Made by a program: the position numbers and the translations under genes
The notes under the pieces: model-generated
Databases searched by the model: none
Told to the model about the DNA's origin: nothing
What the model saw: the letters and a program-made list of their open reading frames with translations, nothing else
Assembly (NCBI GenBank): GCA_025463515.1
Contig: JAODAQ010000042.1
Span: forward strand, 1-41,302
Direction: 5' to 3'
Source of the DNA: Rhodoglobus sp.
Lineage (GTDB): Bacteria; Actinomycetota; Actinomycetes; Actinomycetales; Microbacteriaceae
DNA length: 41,302 bases
Shown here: positions 15,129 through 22,185 of the stretch, in pieces
How the letters are laid out: every line of letters begins with the position of its first letter
Position numbering within the stretch: position 1 is the stretch's first letter

Positions 15129-15469
15129 GGCTTCGGGCGCAGCGCCCTCGGCAGGCCCGCGACCACGAGGTCGTACGAGTCGGCGATGAGTTCCGCCACG
15201 GGAACGTCGGCGCTGGGCAGCCGCACCGAGATCCAGTGCTTCTTGTTCATGTGGAAGCCGGGGGTGACATCGGCGAACGTGGAGACCAGGGCGCGGGCAT
15301 CCTCGGGGTCTGCTTTGAGGGTCAGCGTGCCCGGGCCCTCCTCCGCATCGAGGATCGCGAAGACCTTGCCCACCACCTTGAAGACCGGCGTCTCCTCCCC
15401 GAAGGGGTAGCCCAGCTCGACGGCCGGGAAGGCCGCGCAGGCGTCCATGGCCTCGTCGATCGTGAACAC
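15125..15469 (-). CDS. MmcQ/YjbR-family protein
   Basis: A 114-residue protein with the CyaY-like YjbR fold: FPAVELGYPFGEETPVFKVVGKVFAI, LKADPEDARALV and GFHMNKKHWISVRL, which ends in the conserved K-H-W segment. The family is annotated as DNA-binding-like, but its role is not established. The GTG start lies just past the stop of the DUF1905 gene on the same strand, giving a two-gene operon. A second family member is at 35224-35613. Confidence 0.88.
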   Translation of the reverse strand: MFTIDEAMDACAAFPAVELGYPFGEETPVFKVVGKVFAILDAEEGPGTLTLKADPEDARALVSTFADVTPGFHMNKKHWISVRLPSADVPVAELIADSYDLVVAGLPRALRPKP

Positions 15470-15471
15470 GC

Positions 15472-15759
15472 CTAGCTCAGCCGCTGCAGCAGGTGCACGG
15501 TGATCTGGTCGCCCGGCTGCTTGCCGATCGCCTTGCGGAGATCAGCCTTGATCGGGAGCATGTGCTGGCCGTCGCCCATCGGCATGAGGGAGCTGCTGAA
15601 GGGCTCGCCGTCCACGGTGCCCGAGACCTTCGCCGCGCGCCGGGTGCCGAGCGCGTCGGCGGCACCGGGGACGATGACGCAGTTCCAGTTCACGCCCGCC
15701 GCCTCCGCGAGCAGCTCACCGGTGAACTTCAGGTCGAGGGGGTGCTGGGTGATCGCCAT
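15472..15759 (-). CDS. DUF1905 protein
   Basis: A 95-residue protein with the compact DUF1905 beta-barrel pattern: FTGELLAEAAGVNWNCVIVP, AKVSGTVDGEPFSSSLMPMG and HMLPIKADLRKAIGKQPGD. The function is unknown; the domain is often fused to or beside YdeI-type proteins. The ATG at 15759 gives normal family length; the longer frame overlaps DUF952. Its minus-strand -10 may be TATACA (15780-15785). Confidence 0.85.
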   Translation of the reverse strand: MAITQHPLDLKFTGELLAEAAGVNWNCVIVPGAADALGTRRAAKVSGTVDGEPFSSSLMPMGDGQHMLPIKADLRKAIGKQPGDQITVHLLQRLS

Positions 15760-15779
15760 GCTCCCATCGTGGTCGGGAA

Positions 15780-15789
15780 TGTATACGAT
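15780..15789. promoter_or_regulatory. Overlapping divergent -10s, DUF1905 / DUF952
   Basis: TGTATACGAT gives TACGAT on the plus strand, 6 nt before the DUF952 ATG, and TATACA on the minus strand toward DUF1905; the central TA is shared. Confidence 0.4.
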
Positions 15790-15795
15790 GTCAAC

Positions 15796-16134
15796 ATGAC
15801 GATCTTCCATCTGGCGCGGGTCACCGACTGGGATGCCGCTGCCGCCTCCGGCGAGTACCGCGTCTCCACCCTGGACCGCACGCTCGACGAGGTCGGGTTT
15901 ATCCACGCCTCCCGGGCCGAGCAGCTGCCGGGTGTGGCGGAGCGGTTCTACCGCGACGAGCCGGGCGACCTCGTCGTGCTCGAGATCGACGAGCGCGGCC
16001 TCGACATCCGCGAGGAGGACGGCGGCGCGGGCGAGCTGTTCCCGCACATCTACGGGCCCATCCCGGTCGCGTCGGTGACCCGCGCAACGGCCGCGTGGTT
16101 CGAGGACGACGGCGGGTTCGCCACTGCGGACTGA
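15796..16134 (+). CDS. DUF952 protein
   Basis: A 112-residue protein of the DUF952 family: an opening IFHLARVTDWDAAAASGEYR, the central GFIHASRAEQLPGVAERFY and the final FPHIYGPIPVASVTRA. The conserved FIHAS and HIYGP-like motifs are family hallmarks. The fold is related to ADP-ribosyl-transferring enzymes, but no activity is proven that I know of. The ATG is 6 nt after TACGAT, so it is probably leaderless. Confidence 0.88.
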   Translation: MTIFHLARVTDWDAAAASGEYRVSTLDRTLDEVGFIHASRAEQLPGVAERFYRDEPGDLVVLEIDERGLDIREEDGGAGELFPHIYGPIPVASVTRATAAWFEDDGGFATAD

Positions 16135-16203
16135 GCGTCTCCCGGGTCTTCGGAGGGCGGCGATCCGGCCCGAAACCGACCCTCAGAAAACTCGCAGGAA
16201 AAA

Positions 16204-16247
16204 TAACGGTTTGGTAACTAGACAGCGTTACCGTTCCGTTATACATT
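16204..16247 (+). promoter_or_regulatory. Promoter inside a 38-bp dyad, upstream of a putative small RNA
   Basis: TAGACA (16219-16224), exactly 17 bp, then TACATT (16242-16247). The dyad is TAACGG-TTT-GGTAAC (16204-16218), 8 bp, GTTACC-GTT-CCGTTA (16227-16241), covering -35 to just before -10. This is strong evidence for a regulated promoter; the regulator is unknown. Confidence 0.55.
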
Positions 16248-16253
16248 CATAGA

Positions 16254-16361
16254 GCAGAAGTTGTTTGCTGTGGCAGCTGAAGCGGAATGTGATTGCAGGA
16301 CACTCTTGGTGCAAGGGAGAGGGTCGGTTCCTAGCCTCTGGAACCGACCCTCAATCCTTTT
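16254..16361 (+). ncRNA. Putative regulatory small RNA of about 105 nt
   Basis: The RNA would start about 7 nt after the -10 and end at a strong intrinsic terminator. The interval has no convincing ORF. It includes a small hairpin CTTG-GTG-CAAG (16305-16315). The terminator stem is 13 bp. The 12-mer AACCGACCCTCA of its 3' arm is repeated at 16174-16185, just before the promoter dyad. It is not 4.5S, 6S or tmRNA by any feature I can see. Coordinates of the 5' end are inferred from promoter spacing. Confidence 0.5.
16319..16361 (+). terminator. Strong intrinsic terminator of the small RNA
   Basis: A 13-bp perfect stem GAGGGTCGGTTCC (16319-16331) / GGAACCGACCCTC (16340-16352) with an 8-nt loop, then AATCCTTTT. 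Confidence 0.8.
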
Positions 16362-16408
16362 AAGCACCGGTCCTTCACCGCCGCCCTCTACGTTCCCACG
16401 ACAGCGTC

Positions 16409-16502
16409 TCCCTTCCGAAATGACGGAGATCCGCAGCGTCCGGACGCAGTCAAGCGCTCGACACGACTGCCAGGTGCGCCATCTCCGTCATTTCGGAAGG
16501 GA
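16409..16502. repeat. Palindromic intergenic repeat, family R2 (solo copy)
   Basis: 22-bp perfect inverted arms at 16409-16430 and 16481-16502, with the core TTCCGAAATGACGGAG. Inside is a perfect 12-bp palindrome GCGTCCGGACGC (16436-16447). A second copy of the core arms lies at 27545-27630. No ORF inside, so it is a non-autonomous repeat. Confidence 0.8.
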
Positions 16503-16574
16503 CGGGCGGGCGCGAAGGTCCAGCGGCCGCATCGGGCCAGCGCAATCCCCCGTCGCCGATTCTTCCGAGGTCGT

Positions 16575-16590
16575 TGCACGTGCATAGAGT
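16575..16590 (+). promoter_or_regulatory. MarR promoter and putative self-operator
   Basis: The perfect palindrome TGCACGTGCA (16575-16584) directly abuts the -10 TAGAGT (16585-16590), which is 6 nt before the GTG start. Position suggests autorepression. Confidence 0.45.
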
Positions 16591-16596
16591 TGTGGG

Positions 16597-17043
16597 GTGA
16601 GCGACAAAACCTCGTCTGTGAATGCCTGGGAGGCGCTGTTCCGCGCGCAGGTCTCCGTGCTGCGGCAGCTCAACGCCGAGTTCCCGACCGACGAGCTCTC
16701 GTTCAACGAGTACGACGTGCTGTTCAACCTGTCGCGCCAGCCGGAGCGCCAGCTGCGCATCCGCGACCTGAACCGCCACCTGCTGCTCACCCAGCCGAGC
16801 GTGAGCCGGCTCGTCGACCGCCTCGTCGGTCGCGACCTCGTGCGCAAGGAGCCCGACCCCGGCGACGGCCGCGGCACGGTCGTGTGCCTGACGGATGCCG
16901 GCTACGACCTGTTCCGGCGGGTCGCCGTTGTGCACGCCGAGTCGATCCACCGCCGCGTGGGCGGCGCACTCACGACCGACGAGCTGCGCGAGCTCGCACG
17001 GCTGACAGACAAGCTGCGGCTCAACGCCCCCATCGACGACTGA
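16597..17043 (+). CDS. MarR-family transcriptional regulator
   Basis: A 148-residue winged-helix repressor. Key parts are LSFNEYDVLFNLSRQPERQLRI, then HLLLTQPSVSRLVDRLVGRD (recognition helix) and the wing RKEPDPGDGRGTVVCLTDAG. It has no obvious Cys redox switch. The GTG start is 6 nt after TAGAGT and so probably leaderless. Only one base separates its stop from the photolyase ATG, so the two are cotranscribed and MarR may control DNA repair by photolyase. Confidence 0.9.
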   Translation: MSDKTSSVNAWEALFRAQVSVLRQLNAEFPTDELSFNEYDVLFNLSRQPERQLRIRDLNRHLLLTQPSVSRLVDRLVGRDLVRKEPDPGDGRGTVVCLTDAGYDLFRRVAVVHAESIHRRVGGALTTDELRELARLTDKLRLNAPIDD

Positions 17044-17044
17044 C

Positions 17045-18361
17045 ATGGCCTCCCCCAGCATCGTGTGGCTGCGGGACGACCTGCGGCTCGCCGACAACCC
17101 CGCGCTGACGGCGGCGGCGGAGCGGGGTGAGCCGATCGTGCTCGTGTATGTGCTCGATGACGTGAGCCCGGGCATCCGGCCGCTAGGGGCGGCGAGCCGC
17201 TGGTGGCTGCACCACTCGCTCGCGGCGCTCGGCGAGCAGCTCGTGCTGCGGCGCGGGGCCGCGGAGGACGTCATCCCCGCGCTCGTCGCGGAGGTCGGCG
17301 CGGGTGCGGTGTTCTGGAACCGGCGGTACGGGGCGGCCCGCGAGATCGACGCCCGGCTCAAGGCCCGGCTCCGCGAAGACGGCCTCGAGGTGCGGAGCTT
17401 CCAGGCGAGCCTGCTCGTCGAGCCGTGGATGCTCACGCCCGGCACCGGTGGGCCGTACCGGGTGTTCACGCCGTTCTGGAAGGCGGCGCGGGAGGTGCGG
17501 TTCAGGGGCCCGCTTCCGGTTCCGGAGGTCGAGTGGCTGTCGGCCCCCAGCGACGACGTCGACCTGCTGCCGCGCCAGGACTGGGCCGGCGGGCTGCGCG
17601 AAGCGTGGCATCCGGGCGAGGCGGGCGCGCACGAGCAGCTCGAGAGCTTCGTCGAGGAGCGGCTCGAGAACTACCACCGGCGCGACGAGCCCGCGGTCGA
17701 CGGCACCAGCCGGCTGAGCCCGCACCTGCGGTTCGGCGAGATCAGCCCGTTCCAGATCTGGCAGCGGATGCACGGCGCGATGTCGCCAACGGCGCGGAAG
17801 AACGTGCCGAAGTTCCTGAGCGAGCTCGGCTGGCGCGAGTTCAATTGGAGCATCCTGTTCCACCAGCCCGAGCTCGCGTCGCGCAACTACCGGCCCGCGT
17901 ACGACGCGTTCCCCTGGTCGGAGCCCGACCCCGAGGAGCTCGCGGCCTGGCAGCAGGGGCGCACGGGCATCCCGCTCGTCGATGCCGGGATGCGCGAGCT
18001 GTGGCAGACCGGCGTCATGCACAACCGCGTCCGGATGATCGTGGCGAGCTTCCTCGTGAAGAACCTGCTCGTCGACTGGCGTGTGGGGGAGCAGTGGTTC
18101 TGGGACACGCTCGTGGACGCCGACGAGGCGAGCAACCCCGGCAACTGGCAGTGGGTCGCGGGGTCGGGGGCGGATGCCGCGCCGTACTTCCGCGTGTTCA
18201 ATCCGGAGCTGCAGCGGGAGAAGTTCGACAAGCTCGGGCGGTACGTCAACCGGTGGGTGCCGGAGTACGGGACCCCGCGGTATCCGGAGCCCATCGTCGA
18301 CCTCGCCGCCACCCGCAAGGAGGCGCTCGAGGCCTACGAGCACGTGAGGCGGGTTGAGTAG
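17045..18361 (+). CDS. phr: Deoxyribodipyrimidine photolyase (class I CPD type)
   Basis: A 438-residue flavoprotein that splits UV-induced cyclobutane pyrimidine dimers using blue light. The N-terminal antenna (Rossmann) domain starts SIVWLRDDLRLADNPAL; the C-terminal FAD domain has TSRLSPHLRFGEISP, WREFNWSILF, DAGMRELWQTGVMHNRVRM and DEASNPGNWQWVAGSGAD, the strongest family signatures. Length is normal. Its last residues (RRVE) and TAG stop are supplied by the arm of the R1 intergenic repeat, suggesting the original C-terminus was slightly different. Confidence 0.95.
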   Translation: MASPSIVWLRDDLRLADNPALTAAAERGEPIVLVYVLDDVSPGIRPLGAASRWWLHHSLAALGEQLVLRRGAAEDVIPALVAEVGAGAVFWNRRYGAAREIDARLKARLREDGLEVRSFQASLLVEPWMLTPGTGGPYRVFTPFWKAAREVRFRGPLPVPEVEWLSAPSDDVDLLPRQDWAGGLREAWHPGEAGAHEQLESFVEERLENYHRRDEPAVDGTSRLSPHLRFGEISPFQIWQRMHGAMSPTARKNVPKFLSELGWREFNWSILFHQPELASRNYRPAYDAFPWSEPDPEELAAWQQGRTGIPLVDAGMRELWQTGVMHNRVRMIVASFLVKNLLVDWRVGEQWFWDTLVDADEASNPGNWQWVAGSGADAAPYFRVFNPELQREKFDKLGRYVNRWVPEYGTPRYPEPIVDLAATRKEALEAYEHVRRVE

Positions 18362-18436
18362 GGCGCTCTGGCGCACGTATCGAAACCCGGAAGCAACCGG
18401 TTTCGATACGGCCGCGGGCGGCCTACTCAACCCGCC
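18348..18436. repeat. Palindromic intergenic repeat, family R1 (copy A)
   Basis: Outer 15-bp perfect arms GGCGGGTTGAGTAGG (18348-18362) and its complement (18422-18436); inner 12-bp arms CGTATCGAAACC (18376-18387) and GGTTTCGATACG (18399-18410). It lies between the convergent phr and psuK-like genes, contains the phr stop, and ends just before the psuK stop. It may also act as a bidirectional terminator. Confidence 0.8.
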
Positions 18437-18437
18437 A

Positions 18438-19313
18438 CTAGGGCTGCGGGCGGCCGCCGATGACGCCGACGGCGCGGGATGCCACGGCCGCGCCCGAGCG
18501 AGCGGACTCGACAGCATCGCCCGTGCGCACCCACTGGTCGAGGAAGCCCGCGCAGAACGCGTCGCCCGCGCCGGTCGGATCGACCACCGGGACCGACACG
18601 GCGTGCACGCCTGTCGACTCGCCGCCGTGGCGCACGAGCACGCCGGCGGCGCCGAGGGTAAGCACGACGGTGGTGAACCCGAGTGCCGCGGCGACCTCCT
18701 CGGGCTCGGCGAGGCCGGTCAGGAGCCGCCCCTCCTCGAGCGAGGGAAACAGGATGTCGGCACCGGCCATCGCATCGAGGAACCGCGAGGGGCCGTAGTC
18801 GGCGATGAACCCCGCCGAGCCCGGTGCCACGGAGACCGTGACACCGGCGGCGCGCGCCCGGGCGATGAGGGAGGCGATCCCGGAGGCCCCCGCATCGTTC
18901 AGCAGCGCATGCCCGGTGATGTGCAGCACGGCGGCCGAGGAGAGCAGCTCGTCAGTGACCCACGCCGGGTCGAGCAGGGTGTTCGCGCCGCGCTCGGTCA
19001 GCATCGCGCGGCGCTGGCCCTCGACGATCACGACGATCGTGCCAGTGGGCAGCTCTGGTGAGCCGTGCAGCTCCGATGCCGCGCCGACCGCGCTCAGGAG
19101 CTGCGCGTGGCGGGTGGCGTCCCACGAGGAGACGCTGCCCACGAAGAGGGCGTCCGCGCCGAGCGAGCCGAGCCAGGCGGCAGTGTTGGCCGCGGAGCCG
19201 CCGGGGCGGGAGTGGATCGAGGACGGCGTGTCAGTGTCATCCCGGATCGGGCCGTCTGGGATCGCGACGACGTCGTCGATGACGTCGCCGTAGGTGATGA
19301 TCCGGTCAGCCAC
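18438..19313 (-). CDS. psuK: PfkB-family sugar kinase, probable pseudouridine kinase
   Basis: A 291-residue ribokinase-fold enzyme. PfkB signature 1 is around RPGGSAANTAAWLGSLGAD and signature 2 is DPTGAGDAFCAGFL with catalytic Asp. It would phosphorylate pseudouridine to pseudouridine 5'-phosphate. The kinase assignment by fold is firm; the substrate is inferred from the overlapping psuG gene, whose stop overlaps this GTG start by 8 nt. Confidence 0.85.
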   Translation of the reverse strand: MADRIITYGDVIDDVVAIPDGPIRDDTDTPSSIHSRPGGSAANTAAWLGSLGADALFVGSVSSWDATRHAQLLSAVGAASELHGSPELPTGTIVVIVEGQRRAMLTERGANTLLDPAWVTDELLSSAAVLHITGHALLNDAGASGIASLIARARAAGVTVSVAPGSAGFIADYGPSRFLDAMAGADILFPSLEEGRLLTGLAEPEEVAAALGFTTVVLTLGAAGVLVRHGGESTGVHAVSVPVVDPTGAGDAFCAGFLDQWVRTGDAVESARSGAAVASRAVGVIGGRPQP

Positions 19314-20223
19314 GCTGGAGCGCAGACCAGGCCGAGGCCACGGCCGCGGCGACCCGCACGTTGTTGCGCGCGAGGTCGAGGTTCACCTCGAGGCTGCGCC
19401 CGCCTGAGAGCTCGACGATCTTGAGGAGCAGGAACGGCGTGACCGCCTTGCCCGTGACGCCGGCCTCGTCGGCGAGCGCGAGCGCCTGCGTGAGGATGCG
19501 GTCGTGCTCCGCCGGGTCCCACTGCTGCTCGAGCGGGATCGGGTTCGCGAGCACGATGCCCTGGCCGTGGCCCAGATCATCCTGAGCCTGCATGATCGCG
19601 GCGACTTGCGCGGCGTTCTCGACCGACCAGTCGAGCGTGAACGCCGACTCGCGCAGCCAGAAGCTCGGGAAGACGGTCGTGCCGAAGCCGACGACGGGAA
19701 CGCTGAGCGTCTCGAGGCGCTCCAGCGTCGCGGCGATGTCGAGCACCGACTTCACGCCTGCCGAGACGACGGTGATGTTGGTGACGGCGAGCGTCGAGAG
19801 GTCGGCAGACTCGTCGAACGACTCGCCCGCGCCGCGGTGCACTCCCCCGAGGCCGCCGGTCGCGAAGACCCGGATGCCCGCGAGCGCCGCCAAGTGGGAG
19901 GTAGCCGCCACCGTGGTCGCCGCCGAACCGCCCGCCGCCGCGATGATCGGGAGGTCGCGCACGCTCGCCTTCGCGAGCTCGTCCTCCGCGATCCGCCGCA
20001 CGCCCTCGGCGTCGAGCCCGATCTGGGGCACCCCGTCGAGCACCGCGATCGTGGCCGGGGTGACGCCCGCCTCGCGCAGGATCGTCTCGAACTCGATCGC
20101 CGCCTCGTGGTTGCGGGGGCGCGGGAGGCCGTGGGAGATGATCGTGGACTCGAGGGCGACGACCGGATCGCCCGCGGCTAGCGCGGCGGCGACCTCGTCA
20201 CTGAGTTGAAAGGGCGTAGGCAC
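19306..20223 (-). CDS. psuG: Pseudouridine-5'-phosphate glycosidase
   Basis: A 305-residue enzyme that cleaves pseudouridine 5'-phosphate into uracil and ribose 5-phosphate. Conserved stretches include PVVALESTIISHGLPRPRN near the N-terminus, FATGGLGGVHRGAGESFD near residue 130, VVSAGVKSVLDI, and the C-terminal ALEVNLDLARNNV-like SLEVNLDLARNNVRVA. The GTG at 20223 is 6 nt after TACAGT on the minus strand and matches family length; the longer ATG frame is not needed. Together with psuK it forms a two-gene catabolic operon, and its uracil can feed upp. Confidence 0.95.
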   Translation of the reverse strand: MPTPFQLSDEVAAALAAGDPVVALESTIISHGLPRPRNHEAAIEFETILREAGVTPATIAVLDGVPQIGLDAEGVRRIAEDELAKASVRDLPIIAAAGGSAATTVAATSHLAALAGIRVFATGGLGGVHRGAGESFDESADLSTLAVTNITVVSAGVKSVLDIAATLERLETLSVPVVGFGTTVFPSFWLRESAFTLDWSVENAAQVAAIMQAQDDLGHGQGIVLANPIPLEQQWDPAEHDRILTQALALADEAGVTGKAVTPFLLLKIVELSGGRSLEVNLDLARNNVRVAAAVASAWSALQRG

Positions 20224-20229
20224 CGATCC

Positions 20230-20239
20230 ACTGTACCTT
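20230..20239. promoter_or_regulatory. Shared divergent -10 10-mer, psuG / threonine aldolase
   Basis: ACTGTACCTT gives TACAGT on the minus strand (6 nt before the psuG GTG) and TACCTT on the plus strand (6 nt before the aldolase ATG). The two starts are only 22 bp apart and both mRNAs would be leaderless. Confidence 0.55.
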
Positions 20240-20245
20240 CGACGT

Positions 20246-21301
20246 ATGGCTCCACCCCTGCAGCTCCACGACCCGCAGCGCCGCGGATTCGGCTCCGACA
20301 ACCAGTCGGGCGTGCATCCGGAGATCCTCGAGGCGATCGCGACGGCCAACGGCGGCCACGTCGGCGCCTACGGGGAGGACCCGTACACCGAGCGGCTGCA
20401 GTCGGTCATTGCGAGCCGCTTCGGCGAGGGGGCGGAGGCGTTCCCGGTGCTCACGGGCACGGGCGGCAACGTCATCGCGCTGCAGTCGATGATCCCGCGC
20501 TGGGGCGCCGTGCTCTGCTCGGCCTCCGCGCACGTGAACACCGACGAGAACGGCGCCGTCGAGAGCGTCGCGGGCATCAAGCTGCTGCCGATCGCGTCGG
20601 ACGACGGCAAGCTCAGCCCCGAGCTCATCCACGACCAGTCGTGGCGCTGGGGCTCCGTGCACCGCGGCGAGCCGCTCGCCATCACGATCACGCAGACCAC
20701 CGAGCTCGGCACCGCCTACACGGCGGACGAGATCGCCGCCGTCGCCGAGTACGCGCACTCCCACGGCATGGGCCTGCACATCGACGGCGCGCGCCTCTCG
20801 AACGCGGCAGCGCACCTCGGCCTCTCCCTCAAAGAACTGACCATGGATGTCGGCGCCGACACCGTCTCGTTCGGCGGCACCAAGAACGGCCTCCTGTTCG
20901 GCGAGGCCATCGTCTCGCTCACCCCCGGCTCCCTCCACGGCTTCTCGCACCTCCGCAAGGCCGACATGCAGCTCGCCAGCAAGATGCGCTTCATCTCCGC
21001 CCAGCTCATCGCACTGCTCGAGGGCGACCTCTGGTTGCGCAGCGCAGGCCACGCGAACGCCATGGCCACTCGTCTGGCAGACGGCGTGCGCGGGATGCCC
21101 GGGGTAGAGGTAACCCAGAAGGTGGAGGGCAACGCGGTATTCGCGATCCTGCCGCCCGGCGTCTTCGAGAAGCTGAGGCAGGTCGCGTACTTCGACGAGT
21201 GGAACGAGTTCACCCACGAAGTCCGCTGGGTCTGCTCCTTCGACACGACCGAGGCCGACGTGGACGCCTTCGTCGCCGCGCTGGGCGAGCTGCTCAAGTA
21301 G
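20246..21301 (+). CDS. Low-specificity L-threonine aldolase (PLP enzyme)
   Basis: A 351-residue fold-type I PLP enzyme that splits threonine or allo-threonine to glycine and acetaldehyde. Family marks are GFGSDNQSGVHPEIL at the start, LTGTGGNVIALQ, the HIDGARLSNAAAH segment (PLP-interacting Asp) near residue 175, and FGGTKNGLLFGEA with the PLP-binding Lys near residue 212. Stereospecificity cannot be read from sequence. A related beta-eliminating lyase is the alternative. Confidence 0.92.
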   Translation: MAPPLQLHDPQRRGFGSDNQSGVHPEILEAIATANGGHVGAYGEDPYTERLQSVIASRFGEGAEAFPVLTGTGGNVIALQSMIPRWGAVLCSASAHVNTDENGAVESVAGIKLLPIASDDGKLSPELIHDQSWRWGSVHRGEPLAITITQTTELGTAYTADEIAAVAEYAHSHGMGLHIDGARLSNAAAHLGLSLKELTMDVGADTVSFGGTKNGLLFGEAIVSLTPGSLHGFSHLRKADMQLASKMRFISAQLIALLEGDLWLRSAGHANAMATRLADGVRGMPGVEVTQKVEGNAVFAILPPGVFEKLRQVAYFDEWNEFTHEVRWVCSFDTTEADVDAFVAALGELLK

Positions 21302-21308
21302 CACTATC

Positions 21309-21325
21309 GGGTGCACAATGCACCC
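21309..21325. promoter_or_regulatory. Small hairpin after the threonine aldolase gene
   Basis: GGGTGCA-CAA-TGCACCC, a 7-bp stem 7 nt after the stop, without a U-tract. It may help terminate or protect the mRNA. The rest of the 227-bp gap to the next gene holds near-repeats (CCGGAAATCACC / CCGGATTTCACC around 21379-21403) and a GAAGGAG ribosome site at the end. Confidence 0.35.
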
Positions 21326-21528
21326 AGCCAACTCGGAGCCTCGACCGACTGCCCCGAGATCGTGCGGATCGGGCATCCGGAAATCACCCGGATTTCACCC
21401 TCGAACGGGGGTCACGCCGCCGACGGCCCAAACCGGCACGGGACCCGCACCGGACCCCCACTGTGACCGGGAGACACTCGGATCACTGGGTCGGTTCTCC
21501 GGCCCGAAACCCGTGAAGGAGTTCAGAA

Positions 21529-21996
21529 ATGAACATCACAAAGAAGACCGCCTTTGGTGCAACCGCTGCTGCCGCAGCGCTCGTCGTCGTGGGAGCTGCC
21601 GCTCCGGCAATGGCCAGCGACAACGGCGATTGGAGCAGCTACGCCAAGTCGTTCTCGCGTACCTCCACGTCGCACCAGACCACCGACACGGTGGTCGCCC
21701 CTGACGTCGACATCCTGGGGGGCGGCGTGCTGAACGGCGACGTGCTGGGCGGCAATGACGTCAGCGCGCCCGTTCTCTCGGGCAACGACACTGCCATCGG
21801 CAGTGGCAACGACACCGCGATCGGCAACGTGAGCGGCAACAGTGTCGACGGCAACTCCGTCGGCAACGTCGACACCGAGGTCTCTGACCTCGTCGACAAC
21901 GCCACGGGCACCTCGGTCAGCGATCTCGTGGATGTCGACGACATCCTCGGCGACATCGGCGGCTGGGTCGACCTGGACGGCATGTTCGAGGACTAG
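21529..21996 (+). CDS. Secreted, Asp/Asn/Gly-rich repetitive protein
   Basis: A 155-residue protein with a clear signal peptide: MNITKK, a hydrophobic stretch of Ala and Val, and a cleavage site after APAMA (about residue 29). The mature part is acidic and Cys-free, with irregular repeats such as SGNDTAIG, SGNDTAIGN, VSGNSVDGN and DVxxLGG, giving a low-complexity, probably beta-solenoid or disordered chain. No catalytic motif; function unknown. A GAAGGAG ribosome site and a strong terminator bracket it as a single-gene unit. Confidence 0.8.
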   Translation: MNITKKTAFGATAAAAALVVVGAAAPAMASDNGDWSSYAKSFSRTSTSHQTTDTVVAPDVDILGGGVLNGDVLGGNDVSAPVLSGNDTAIGSGNDTAIGNVSGNSVDGNSVGNVDTEVSDLVDNATGTSVSDLVDVDDILGDIGGWVDLDGMFED

Positions 21997-22008
21997 GTCC
22001 CCGTTCGA

Positions 22009-22043
22009 GAAGGCCCCGCGGCTCGCGCTGCGGGGCCTTCTCT
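22009..22043 (+). terminator. Intrinsic terminator after the secreted protein gene
   Basis: An 11-bp perfect stem GAAGGCCCCGC (22009-22019) / GCGGGGCCTTC (22030-22040), followed by TCTGTG; the tail is only weakly T-rich. Confidence 0.7.
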
Positions 22044-22103
22044 GTGCCTGGCGTCCGTCGCGCTGTCGTTCCTGCGTTGCGCCCCCGAACGGATCGACCG
22101 CGC

Positions 22104-22185
22104 CACGCAGGAGCGACCGCGCTACAGGTTCTTGATCGCGCGGCAGGAATTTCAGTAGCGCGACGCGAAAGCTGTAGCGCGAACG
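22104..22185. repeat. Degenerate GTAGCGCGA-type repeats
   Basis: The motif (T/A)GTAGCGCG appears three times: once on the minus strand near 22116-22124 and twice on the plus strand near 22155-22164 and 22171-22180, between the terminator and the FBP stop. Too short and irregular to name. Confidence 0.3.

Noticed and set aside
16261-16587. A 108-aa plus-strand frame through the putative sRNA
   Set aside because: It runs through a strong terminator and a palindromic repeat, has no ribosome site and no familiar sequence.
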